A stretch of DNA of 64,000 nucleotides from Nitrogeniibacter aestuarii (GTDB lineage: Bacteria > Pseudomonadota > Gammaproteobacteria > Burkholderiales > Rhodocyclaceae). Location of the stretch: NCBI RefSeq assembly GCF_017309585.1, contig NZ_CP071321.1, positions 4,546,001-4,610,000 of the forward strand, written 5' to 3'. This document shows, piece by piece, positions 27,306-36,219 of this stretch. A model generated the notes under the pieces. The model had not been told where the DNA came from, made no database searches, and saw only the letters and a program-made list of their open reading frames with translations. Every line of letters begins with the position of its first letter. Positions within the stretch are counted from its first letter, which is position 1. The position numbers and the translations under genes were made by a program.

Positions 27306-28028
27306 CTATTCCGCCCCGGTGAATGAGCGGTTCAGTCGCGCCAGCACCGTCTCCACCACCTCCAGCCGCCCGACCACGTCCATATGGTCGAAACCCTCGA
27401 ACATCAGGGTGTCGGCGTTGGGCAGCGCGGCGAGCAGGCGATCTTGCGGCAGCACGAAGTGATCGTGGCTGCCGTTGATGATGAGCACAGGCACCTGAAG
27501 CGCGCCGAGCTGCGCCTCGGTGAGCGGGTGCTCCTGCGGACGGGTGATGCAGGCCGCCATGGCTTCAGGATCGTTCCCGGACGCTTTCACGTCGTCGATG
27601 AGCCTGACCAGCGCAGGTGGCGCATCGGGCGGCAGGCCTTCGCGCAAGGCGCGGGCCAGCAGCTCGCTGGCGCCGAGGGGTTTGAACGCGTTGTCGCCAC
27701 ACCCCACCAGCACCAGCTGGCTGAACATGTGGGGGTGTCGACAGGCCAGGGCGAGCATGAGTTTGGCGCCCAGTGAGTACCCGATGCCGACGACCCCGTC
27801 GAGGTGTCCCAGGCGGGCGTCGAGGTCATCAAGGATGGTGGCGTAGGCCTGCGGATCGCGGGGGGCCTCGGGCACGCCGTGACCGGGCAGGTCGTGCTCG
27901 ATGACCGGAAAGCCGTTGCTTTCAAGACAATGGGCCCAGCCGAGCCGCACCCAGGTGTGCTGGAAGGAACCGCCCCAGCCGTGCAACAGCACGACGGGCG
28001 GCCGTTCGGTCGCCGGTGATCCGGACAT
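27306..28028 (-). CDS. Alpha/beta hydrolase
   Basis: 240 residues. HGWGG (oxyanion hole), GYSLGAK (nucleophile Ser), NGSHDHFV (acid) and EGFDHMDVV (His) give a complete catalytic set in the right order. The family includes esterases and thioesterases; the substrate cannot be told. GGAGG lies 7 nt before the ATG. It stands alone between unrelated genes. Confidence 0.8.
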   Translation of the reverse strand: MSGSPATERPPVVLLHGWGGSFQHTWVRLGWAHCLESNGFPVIEHDLPGHGVPEAPRDPQAYATILDDLDARLGHLDGVVGIGYSLGAKLMLALACRHPHMFSQLVLVGCGDNAFKPLGASELLARALREGLPPDAPPALVRLIDDVKASGNDPEAMAACITRPQEHPLTEAQLGALQVPVLIINGSHDHFVLPQDRLLAALPNADTLMFEGFDHMDVVGRLEVVETVLARLNRSFTGAE

Positions 28029-28328
28029 TCTGTCTCCTCCTCGCCGTGTCGGGCGATGGTATGTCGGGTCTGCCGCGTTCCGGCGCGCAGGGCAGCGGTC
28101 CTGGCGCCTTTCACGAACCCGTTATCGTGTTCTGGTCCTGCGGGGCCGACACGACGCGAAGCCGGGCCGGTCCCGAAGTCATGGTGCCCTGACTGCCCAT
28201 GATGCGCAATGCCGATGGACTATTCACGACATCATCAGGCATGCTTGACGGGCACGTCGCGATACCGGGTCCACACCCGTCGCCGCGTGACGGGTCACCA
28301 CTCACGTTACAGCCCCAGCGAGGCAATG
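28029..28328. other. 300-bp intergenic region
   Basis: Separates the divergent hydrolase and the archaemetzincin-like gene and must hold both promoters. I see no convincing -10/-35 pair, repeat or RNA gene in it. Confidence 0.4.
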
Positions 28329-28979
28329 ATGAAAAGACGGGTTTTTCTCGGGGCACTGTCCATTCCCCTGCTGGCCCTTGCCCAATCAGACCGCACGGTG
28401 CCCTCCAGCCCGGTCGACTCGGTCGTGCTCTACATCGTCCCGACCGATGGTTTCCCGGAACAGGTGGCGGCGACCATTGCCCGCCAGCTGACCACGGACA
28501 CCGGCCTGTGGGTCAAGGCCTCGCTGTGGACGCCGTCGGGCGTGTCATCGCCCCTGCCGGGCACGAACCAGTATCCGGCCGAGGACTATCTGCCGCTGGG
28601 CGACGCGCTGGCCCGGCAACTGGGCGATGCGAGCGCGCGGACCTATTTCATCGTGCTGACCGACCGGGACATCAACTCACGGGCACAGAACTTCCGCTTT
28701 CAGTACTCGCTTCACCGTCCGATGGCCAGAACCTCGGTGCTCTCCATTGCCCGGCTGCTCTACCGCAAGGACGGCACACCGGCCAGTGACGCGCAGATCG
28801 GCAAGCGGATGCGCGTCATGTTGATGCGCATCGTCGGCGAGATGAAGTTCGGCTGGCAACGGACGCGCGAACCGGCCGACCTGATGTTCGCCCCCATCAT
28901 GTCCATCGACGATATCGACAACATCGATCTGACGCGCTCGATCGCGACACGACGCGCCCAGGGACTCATGCGCCCTTGA
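28329..28979 (+). CDS. Secreted archaemetzincin-like protein lacking the HExxH site
   Basis: 216 residues, starting MKRRVFLGALSIPLLALAQ (signal peptide, possibly Tat). The order of motifs follows archaemetzincins: FIVLTDRDI, NFRFQYS, TSVLSIARL, then a helix where HExxHxxGxxH should be, here MRIVGEMKFGW, and LMFAPIMSIDDID (Met-turn region). Only the Glu of the zinc motif remains, so metal binding and catalysis are unlikely. The choice of 28329 over the ATG at 28326 rests on GCGAGG spacing. The family link is my reading of motif order and is not certain. Confidence 0.55.
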   Translation: MKRRVFLGALSIPLLALAQSDRTVPSSPVDSVVLYIVPTDGFPEQVAATIARQLTTDTGLWVKASLWTPSGVSSPLPGTNQYPAEDYLPLGDALARQLGDASARTYFIVLTDRDINSRAQNFRFQYSLHRPMARTSVLSIARLLYRKDGTPASDAQIGKRMRVMLMRIVGEMKFGWQRTREPADLMFAPIMSIDDIDNIDLTRSIATRRAQGLMRP

Positions 28980-29041
28980 GCACTGCCGGCGGCCCGGCGC
29001 ACTGCTTCGCATCGTGACCGCCTTCCATCTGCCCACTCGCG

Positions 29042-29842
29042 CTAATAGCTGCCGGCCACCGGCCCACCCGCAGTGCGTTCGATGAATTCATCGCACAGGG
29101 CCGAGGTGGCCCCGGAGAGGATCATCGAGTCCACCCCCACGGCCACGAAGCGGGCACCGGCGTCTTCGTAGCGGCGGATGAGCCCCTTGTCGCCGCACAG
29201 CACACCGCCCCACTTGCCGTGGGCGCTGACCTTGCGCAGGCCGTCCTCGATGAGGCGCACCACGTCCGGGTGATCGGCCTCGCCCAGAAAGCCCACCGAG
29301 GCCGCCAGATCGGCGGCGCCGAAGAAGACGCCGTCCACCCCCTCGACCGCCTGGATGGCATCGAGGTTTTCCAGCCCGGCCGCGGTCTCCACCTGTACGA
29401 TCAGGCACATCTGGCCGTTGGCGGTGTGCATGTAGTCGCCGATGCGCCCCCAGCGCGAGGCCCGCGCCAGCGCGCTGCCCACGCCGCGAATGCCATGGGG
29501 CGGGTAGCGCATGGCGCGCACCAGTTGCTCGGCCTGTCCGGCGGATTCGACCATGGGGATCATCAGCGTCTGCACGCCCGTCTCCAGCAACTGCTTGATG
29601 AGCACATGATCGCCATGGGGCGGGCGCACCACCGGGTGGGACGGATAGGCTTCGATCACCTGCAGCTGCGCCAGGATGGAGCGCAGGTCGTTGGGGCCGT
29701 GCTCGGCATCCACCAGCAGCCAGTCAAAACCGGCGCCGGCGCAGATCTCGGTGCTGATGGTCTGCGCCAGCCCCAGCCACAGGCCGTACTGTTTCTCGCC
29801 GGCGAGCAGACGTTGCTTGAAGGTGTTGGCGGGAATGTTCAT
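29042..29842 (-). CDS. HpcH/HpaI-family aldolase
   Basis: 266 residues, class II (metal-dependent) pyruvate aldolase of the HpaI/GarL type. DWLLVDAEHGPND (catalytic His and metal-side residues), VETAAGLENLDAI (metal Glu) and GVFFGAADLAASVG (metal Asp) are all present. It cleaves 2-oxo-3-deoxy or 4-hydroxy-2-oxo acids to pyruvate and an aldehyde; the exact substrate is not clear. It is divergent from the pyruvate carboxylase gene, another enzyme acting on pyruvate. Confidence 0.85.
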   Translation of the reverse strand: MNIPANTFKQRLLAGEKQYGLWLGLAQTISTEICAGAGFDWLLVDAEHGPNDLRSILAQLQVIEAYPSHPVVRPPHGDHVLIKQLLETGVQTLMIPMVESAGQAEQLVRAMRYPPHGIRGVGSALARASRWGRIGDYMHTANGQMCLIVQVETAAGLENLDAIQAVEGVDGVFFGAADLAASVGFLGEADHPDVVRLIEDGLRKVSAHGKWGGVLCGDKGLIRRYEDAGARFVAVGVDSMILSGATSALCDEFIERTAGGPVAGSY

Positions 29843-30232
29843 GGGTGTCTCGGTCCTCGGGCGCGACAGCGATACGCCGTATTCTGCCAGTCGAACATGG
29901 ACGTTGACGAATAAATCTCGAGAAATTACGATTCTGTCGGGAATTTTACGGGGTATTCCCCAATACAGGGGCGTGCCCGTTCCGCGTTTAATGCAGTGCA
30001 CAACGCTTCGGGAGACGGGAGCCACCGGCGGGCCGCAAGGCCGTCCGGTGAGCGTCGGCCACAGGGCCGGCAGGGCCGAAGCACTCGAGTTGCATCCATA
30101 ACAACATAACGTGGCGACCTTGCCAGGGGTTCGAGCGTATTCGCTGATTCCGTGCGCATGTCGCTGGTGATGACCTCAGCTTCTCCCGTCAGGTGTCGCG
30201 TTCGTAGCGCGCCCCTCGGGCACGGACACGAC
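29843..30232. other. 390-bp divergent promoter region
   Basis: Lies between the aldolase and pyruvate carboxylase genes. It is AT-richer than the surroundings around 29905-29970 (AATAAATCTCGAGAAATTACG), as expected for promoters. A GC-rich imperfect inverted stretch follows at 30020-30080 (GGCGGGCCGCAAGGCCGTCC). No gene or known RNA is visible. Confidence 0.4.
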
Positions 30233-33200
30233 ATGAAAGAGATCAAGAGCATTCTGGTGGCCAACCGCAGCGAGATCGCCATTCGCGTGCTGCGCGGGGC
30301 GTCCGAACTGGGCCTGCGCACGGTGGCCATCTTCTCCAACGAAGACCGCTTTGCCCTGCACCGCTTCAAGGCGGACGAATCCTATCTGGTGGGCGCGGGC
30401 AAGAAGCCGCTGCAGGCCTATCTGGACATTGACGACATCATCCGCATCGCCAAAGAGAACGATGTGGATGCGATCCACCCGGGCTACGGCTTCCTGTCCG
30501 AGAACCCGGAGTTTGCCGACGCCTGTGCCAAGGCGGGTATCGCCTTCATCGGCCCCAAGGGCGCGGTGATGCGCACCCTGGGCAACAAGGTGGCCGCGCG
30601 CGAGGTGGCGATCAAGGCCGGGGTGCCGGTGGTACCGGCCACCGGTGCGCTGCCCGGCGACATTGAAGAAGTGAAGCGCATGGCCGCCGAGATCGGCTAT
30701 CCGCTCATGCTCAAGGCCAGCTGGGGCGGGGGTGGGCGCGGCATGCGCGCCATCGAGACCGAAGCGGATCTGGCGCCGATGATCGACGTGGCCCGCCGCG
30801 AGGCCGCCGCCGCCTTCGGTAATGACGAGGTCTATCTCGAGAAGCTCATCCGCCGCGCCCGCCATGTGGAAGTGCAGGTGCTGGGCGACCCAGCACGGCA
30901 ACCTGGTGCACCTGTTCGAGCGCGACTGCTCGGTGCAGCGGCGCAACCAGAAGGTTCGAACGTGCCCCGGCGCCCTACAATGGACGAGACCAAGCGCACC
31001 GAGCTGTGCGAATCGGCCCTGCGCCCAGGCGCGCGAAGCAAACTACTCCCACGCCGGCACGGTGGAATACCTCTTCGACGACGACACGGACAGTTCTACT
31101 TCATCGAAGTGAACCCGCGCATCCAGGTCGAACACACGGTCACCGAGGAAGTGACCGGCGTGGACATCGTCAAGGCGCAGATCCGCGTCACCGAGGGAAG
31201 CGCATCGGCGCTGACGACCTGCTGCCCAGCCAGGACCAGATCACCCTCAACGGCCACGCCCTGCAGTGCCGGGTCACCACCGAAGACCCGGAGAACAACT
31301 TCACCCCCGACTACGGCAAGATCGCGGTGTATCGCTCCGCCGCCGGCGGCGGCATCCGCCTGGATGCGGGCACGGCCTATTCGGGCGCCGTCATCACCCC
31401 GTACTACGACTCCCTGCTGGTGAAGGTCACCGCCTGGGGTCACACGCCGGACGAGGCGGCCTCGCGCATGGACCGGGCGCTGCGCGAGTTCCGCGTGCGG
31501 GGGCTGTCGACCAACCTGCAGTTCCTCGAGAACGTGATCGACCACCCGCTGTTCCGCTCGGGCGAGTGCACCACGCGCTTCATCGACACCACCCCGGAGC
31601 TGTTCAACTTCCAGAAGCGGCGCGATAGGGCCACCCGATTGCTGCGCTTCCTCGGCGAAGTGGCCATCAACGGCAACCCGGAGATGAAGGGCCGCGTGGC
31701 CCCGGCGCTGCCGCTCTCCAAACCCATCAAGCCACGCTCAACCTGCGCACCCAGATCCCCAAGGGCACCCGCGACTACCTCAAGGAGATGGGCCCGACCC
31801 GCTTCGCCCAGTGGATGCGCGACTGCAAGCAGGTGCTGCTCACCGACACCACCATGCGCGATGCGCACCAGTCGCTGTTCGCCACGCGCATGCGCAGCCA
31901 CGACATGCTGGCCATCGCCCCGCACTACGCGCGCATGCTGCCCGGGCTGTTCTCGATGGAATGCTGGGGCGGCGCCACCTTCGACGTGGCCATGCGCTTC
32001 CTCAAGGAAGACCCGTGGGACCGTCTCGCCCGCCTGCGCGAAGCGGTGCCCAACATCCCCTTCCAGATGCTGCTGCGCGCCTCCAATGCGGTGGGCTATA
32101 CCAACTACCCGGACAACGTGGTGCGCTACTTCGTGCAGCAGGCCGCGCAGAACGGCATCGACATCTTCCGCGTGTTCGACTCGCTCAACTGGGTGGAGAA
32201 CATGCGCGTGGCCATGGACGCGGTGATCGAGTCCGGCGGACTGTGCGAAGCGGCCATCTGCTACACCGGCGATCTGCACGACCCCAAGCGCAGCAAGTAC
32301 GACCTCAAGTACTACGTGAATCTGGCCAAGGAGTTGGAGAAGGCCGGCGCCCATGTGCTGGGCATCAAGGACATGGCCGGGGTGTGCAAGCCGCGCGCCG
32401 CCAAGGAACTGGTCACCGTCCTCAAGCAGGAGGTGGGGCTGCCCATCCACTTCCACACCCATGACACCAGCGGCATTGCCGCCGCCTCGGTGCTGGCGGC
32501 CATCGAGGCCGGGTGTGATGCGGTCGATGGTGCACTCGATGCCATGAGCGGCATGACCTCCCAGCCCAACCTGGGCTCCATCGCCGCTGCGCTGACCGGC
32601 TCCGAGCGCGACCCGGGCCTCGACCTGGACGCCATGCAGAGCCTCTCCCACTACTGGGAGGGCGTACGCCGCCAGTACAGCCCCTTCGAGGCCGACATGC
32701 GTGCCGGCACCTCGGACGTCTACAACCACGAGATGCCCGGCGGGCAGTACACCAACCTGCGCGAGCAGGCCCGCGCCATCGGACTGGAGCACCGCTGGCC
32801 GGAGGTCTCGCGCGCCTATGCGGATGTGAACCAGCTCTTCGGGGACATCGTCAAGGTCACCCCCACCTCCAAGGTGGTGGGCGACATGGCCCTGTTCATG
32901 GTGGCCAACGACCTCACCCCGGCCGACGTGCGCAACCCGGCGCGGGAGATCGACTTCCCCGAATCCGTCGTGCAGCTCTTCCGCGGCGAACTGGGCTACC
33001 CGGCGGACGGCTTCCCCAAGGACCTGGAAGCCCGGATCCTGCGCGGCGCCCAGCCGGTGGAAGGGCGCGTGGGCGCCACCCTGGCGGAGGTGGATCTGGA
33101 CGCCGCCCGCACCAAGGCGGAGACGGCCATCGGCCGTCAGGTGACCGACACCGACCTGGCCTCGTATCTCATGTACCCCAAGGTGTTCACCGACTTCGCC

Positions 33201-33677
33201 CACCACCGCAAGCAGTTCGGCGATGTGGCGCGCATCCCCACCCCGGCCTTCTTCTACGGGCTGTCGGACCTGGACGAGATCTCGGTGGACATCGACAAGG
33301 GCAAGACCCTGGTCATCCGCCAGACCGGCCGCTCGGACACCGTGGATGAAGAGGGCAAGATCAAGGTCTTCTTCGAACTCAACGGCCAGCCCCGCGCGGT
33401 GCGTGTCGCCAAGGCCGGCCTCCAGGGCACCGGCACCGCCCGCCCGCTGGCCAAGGACGGCGACCCGAAACAGGTCGGCGCCCCCATGCCGGGCATGATC
33501 GCCACCGTGTCGATCAAACCGGGCCAGAAGGTCAAGAAGGGCGACGCGCTGCTCTCGCTCGAAGCCATGAAGATGGAAACCCTGCTCACCGCCCCGGAAG
33601 ACGGCACCATCGCCGCCATCCATGTGAAACCGGGCGAGACCGTGCAGGCCAAGGAGTTGCTGGTTGAATTGAGCTGA
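30233..33677 (+). pseudogene. pyc: Pyruvate carboxylase, interrupted by a cluster of frameshifts
   Basis: A full-length gene for the biotin enzyme that makes oxaloacetate from pyruvate. Order: biotin carboxylase/ATP-grasp (KASWGGGGRGMRAI), carboxyltransferase (LTDTTMRDAHQSL; FHTHDTSGIAA) and biotin-carrier domain (SLEAMKMET, biotinyl Lys). Between about 30885 and 31740 the frame changes several times: likely insertions near 30890, 30977 and 31028, and losses near 30955 (2 nt), 31086, 31195 and 31730 (about 4 nt). Outside these points the protein sequence is intact, including a 629-residue C-terminal frame from 31788. It is either a very young pseudogene or a sequencing artefact; if the latter, the gene is functional. 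Confidence 0.85.
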
Positions 33678-33700
33678 GAGACAGCAGGGGTCAGACAGTC

Positions 33701-33863
33701 ATGCCGTTCAGTTAAGGCACGGTTCCTCCCCCTTCAAGGGGGAGGTCAGGAGGGGGATGGGGTTTGAGCTGCCCAGTTTCACCCCATCCCCACCCCAACC
33801 CTCCCCTTTAAGGGGAGGGAGGGACCCGTCTATAAGGCTCGGATTCGCTTAACTGAACAGCAT
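33701..33863. mobile_element. 163-bp palindromic element with 16-bp terminal inverted repeats
   Basis: The ends ATGCCGTTCAGTTAAG (33701-33716) and CTTAACTGAACAGCAT (33848-33863) are inverted repeats with one mismatch. Inside are hairpins built on CCCCCTTCAAGGGGG and on GGGGATGGGGT/ACCCCATCCCC. Direct copies of GGGTCAGACA lie outside both ends (33688-33697, 33866-33875). It has no coding capacity and resembles a MITE or REP doublet. The rest of the 33678-34114 gap holds only the TetR operator. Confidence 0.55.
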
Positions 33864-34063
33864 TAGGGTCAGACAACGGTTTTCTTGGGGACGAATGTCG
33901 ACTTGACGTTCTGCTTCCCCGACAACCGTGGTCTGGCCTCTGTTTCCCTTGGTCCTCTGCGTATCCCCTGCTGCTCTGCGCGTTGGCGCGTGCCCGCCAC
34001 CTGGGGGCCTCGTGCGCGCGTCCCGATGATCCTCGACGGCGCCAGCTCATGACACTTGCCTAT

Positions 34064-34079
34064 TAGGACAGTTGTCCTA
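34064..34079. promoter_or_regulatory. Probable TetR operator
   Basis: TAGGACA-GT-TGTCCTA is a perfect inverted repeat, 36 nt before the tetR start. Its length and place suit autoregulation by the TetR protein encoded downstream. Confidence 0.6.
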
Positions 34080-34114
34080 TAGCATCCGGAACACACGATT
34101 CCATCGAGCAAGTC

Positions 34115-34723
34115 ATGAGCGAATCACTTGACCCGGCCGCCGTCGAACCCGATACCCGCGAGCGTATCGTCGCGGCGGCAGACGCCCTGTTCTACCAGCG
34201 CGGTTTCGAACACACCTCGTTTGCAGACATTGCTCGCGCGGTGCAGCTCTCGCGGGGCAATTTCTACTATCACTTCAAGACCAAGGACGACATCCTCGAG
34301 GCCGTCATCGGCCTCCGCTCGCAGCGCACGCAGGCCATGCTCGATGCCTGGACGCGTGCGGCCGACACGCCGGAGGGTCGTCTCGGCTGCTTTGTCCAGA
34401 TGCTGGTCCGCAATCGCGAAAACATTCAACGTCATGGCTGCCCCGTGGGCACGCTGTGCACCGAGCTTGCCAAGCTCAAGCACCCGTCCCGGGACGATGC
34501 AGGCATGATCTTTTCGCAATTCAGGGCCTGGCTCCGCACCCAGTTCGACGCCATGGGTCTGGCCGACGAGGCGGACCGCCTCGCCATGCACCTGCTCTCC
34601 CGAAGCCAGGGCATCGCCACCCTGGCCAATGCCTTCGACGACGAGGCCTTCATCCGCCAGGAAGTCGCCCTGCTCGAAGCGTGGATCAGCTCACTGAACC
34701 CTGCCTCATCAACCTCTCACTGA
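34115..34723 (+). CDS. TetR-family transcriptional regulator
   Basis: 202 residues. The N-terminal helix-turn-helix spans about residues 14-60 (FADIARAVQLSRGNFYYHFKTK is typical). The C-terminal ligand domain has NIQRHGCPVGTLCTELAK, a Cys-containing segment seen in TetR proteins of the AcrR/NemR-like group, perhaps redox- or electrophile-sensitive. It heads a short operon with a YciI-like protein and Tag. A perfect inverted repeat lies upstream. Confidence 0.85.
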   Translation: MSESLDPAAVEPDTRERIVAAADALFYQRGFEHTSFADIARAVQLSRGNFYYHFKTKDDILEAVIGLRSQRTQAMLDAWTRAADTPEGRLGCFVQMLVRNRENIQRHGCPVGTLCTELAKLKHPSRDDAGMIFSQFRAWLRTQFDAMGLADEADRLAMHLLSRSQGIATLANAFDDEAFIRQEVALLEAWISSLNPASSTSH

Positions 34724-34739
34724 CGCGCCAGGAGTCCTC

Positions 34740-35075
34740 ATGAACGACAACGACCTCAAGATTTTCGTCATCTTCCTGCGCTTCGGTACCAACCGGGCGC
34801 AGGCTGGCCAATGGATGGCCGAACACCGCCAATGGATCGAAACCGGCATCGCCGATGGATGCTTCCTCATGGCCGGTTCGCTCGACGAAGGCCAGGGCGG
34901 GATGGTGCTTGCCGCCGCTCGGGTACGCGCCGAAATTGACGCCCGACTGGCGCAGGATCCGTTCGTGATTCACGACGTGGTCACCGTGCAGATCCACTCG
35001 GCCGAACCCGCCTTCATGGCCGACGGCATGGCAACGCTGATCCAGCGCGGTGGAGTCGCGGAGGCGCAATCGTGA
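34740..35075 (+). CDS. YCII-domain protein
   Basis: 111 residues; the YciI-like ferredoxin fold (FVIFLRFGTNRAQAGQWMAEH, then MAGSLDEGQGG and FVIHDVVTVQIHSAEP). Members are small putative enzymes, often with a conserved His (here H29, and H91 before the last strand). Function is unclear. AGGAG precedes the ATG. It overlaps tag by 4 nt (GTGA). Confidence 0.75.
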   Translation: MNDNDLKIFVIFLRFGTNRAQAGQWMAEHRQWIETGIADGCFLMAGSLDEGQGGMVLAAARVRAEIDARLAQDPFVIHDVVTVQIHSAEPAFMADGMATLIQRGGVAEAQS

Positions 35076-35710
35076 GTGATACGCCACCGTTCATTGCGGG
35101 CACGGATGGCCAGCCACGCTGCCGCTGGTGTGCCGCTGCGCCCGAATTCGAGGCCTACCATGACCGGGAATGGGGCTTCCCGGTCGACGACGACATCCGG
35201 CTATTCGAAAAGCTGAGCCTCGAAGCCTTTCAGTCGGGGCTCAGCTGGCGGACGATCCTCGCCAAGCGCGAGCACTTCCGGCGCGCCTTCGAGGGTTTCG
35301 ATTTTCACCAGGTGGCACGCTTTGACGACGCCCGACGCGACGCCCTGCTGGCAGACGAAGGCATCGTGCGCCACCGGGGCAAGATCGAGGCGGTCATCCA
35401 CAACGCCCGCCGGGCAGTGGACCTGCAGGCCGAGCACGGAACACTGGCCGCGTATTTCTGGCGCTTCGAGATCGACCCCGCCCAAGCGGCCGAACCCCAA
35501 ACGGTCAGCACCGCGCCCCAGGCCATCGCACTCGCCAAAGACCTGAAGAAGCGTGGCTGGAAATTCGTCGGCCCGACAACGGTCTACGCCTTCATGCAGG
35601 CCATGGGCCTGGTCAACGACCATGTCGAGGCCTGTGTCATCCGGCAACAGGTCGCTGAGGCTCGAGATCGCTTCGTGGTACCGCGCTCACGACAAATCGC
35701 CGTGAAATAG
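35072..35710 (+). CDS. tag: DNA-3-methyladenine glycosylase I
   Basis: 212 residues. Zinc-binding Cys/His are visible at both ends (RCRWC, EAYHDREWG, and DHVEAC), with FEKLSLEAFQSGLSW as the conserved helix near the base-binding Glu. The enzyme removes 3-methyladenine from alkylated DNA. The start is a GTG overlapping the yciI-like stop. Being in an operon with a TetR regulator suggests induction by alkylating or electrophilic stress. Confidence 0.9.
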   Translation: MSDTPPFIAGTDGQPRCRWCAAAPEFEAYHDREWGFPVDDDIRLFEKLSLEAFQSGLSWRTILAKREHFRRAFEGFDFHQVARFDDARRDALLADEGIVRHRGKIEAVIHNARRAVDLQAEHGTLAAYFWRFEIDPAQAAEPQTVSTAPQAIALAKDLKKRGWKFVGPTTVYAFMQAMGLVNDHVEACVIRQQVAEARDRFVVPRSRQIAVK

Positions 35711-35711
35711 T

Positions 35712-35855
35712 CGGCCGGGCCAATGTAGGTCTTCTCTGATTCGGGGCCGTACACGGTCCGTTCGTCAGCGGTGTCGCCACCGGCGGCCGAAGCACTCACC
35801 ACGCAAAACTCAGGGCAAACAGGGTGGTGCGAAGCAGGGTCTTGAAAGGATTCAT
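35712..35855 (-). pseudogene. 5' remnant of a secreted cupin-type protein
   Basis: The minus strand has AGGAG and an ATG at 35855 opening MNPFKTLLRTTLFALSFAW, a signal peptide, then a stop (35796-35798). One frame away the peptide continues as VVSASAAGGDTADERTVYG and ends in GPADYFTA, the start of secreted cupin (carboxymuconolactone-decarboxylase-associated) proteins. The similarity stops where tag ends. It is a frameshifted and truncated fossil. Confidence 0.5.
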
Positions 35856-36030
35856 GTCGTTCTCCTTTACTCGTCGATTGGGGATGCATTCAGCTTACGG
35901 ACGGACCCGAATCGACCGGTAGAACGATCCTGCGGTGGTTCTTGCTCAGTTCTCTTTTGGTGTCAGGGGGGACTACTGGGGCGCGAGACAAGGGCTGTGC
36001 TGAGGGCGACTTCGAGCGTAGGGCCGGGTG

Positions 36031-36151
36031 TTTCTCCGAGGCACCATGGGCGGCCATTCGGCGCAATAACCATCGGGCATTGCGCCGAACGTTGCTCCGA
36101 GGCACTATGGAGCCTCATGCGGCGCAATGCCCTTCGGCTATTGCGCCCTAC
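36031..36151. repeat. Two tandem 60-bp hairpin repeats
   Basis: Two imperfect copies (36031-36090 and 36091-36151), each with CTCCGAGGCAC and then a hairpin: GGCGCAAT/ATTGCGCC at 36060-36086 and 36121-36147. The second loop, CCTTCGG, is a stable tetraloop type. They lie just upstream of the HNH-nucleotidyltransferase cassette. The rest of 35860-36219 holds no gene. Confidence 0.6.
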
Positions 36152-36181
36152 GCGAGCTAGAGCGCAGCCCCTTACTTTCAA

Positions 36182-36188
36182 GTTAGAC
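36182..36188 (+). other. Left integron-type recombination core (GTTAGAC)
   Basis: GTTAGAC fits the GTTRRRY core of attC/attI sites and is followed by ATCG. The gene start lies 32 nt downstream, as in typical cassettes. TTAGACAT recurs at 37727-37734 at the right-hand end. Confidence 0.45.
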
Positions 36189-36219
36189 ATCGCCACCCGC
36201 ACCCAGCACCTCACACCCG

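Noticed and set aside
30152..30232. Upstream extension of pyruvate carboxylase
   Set aside because: The family begins with the KSILVANRSEIAIRV stretch right after the ATG at 30233; the extension has no similarity and no ribosome-binding site.
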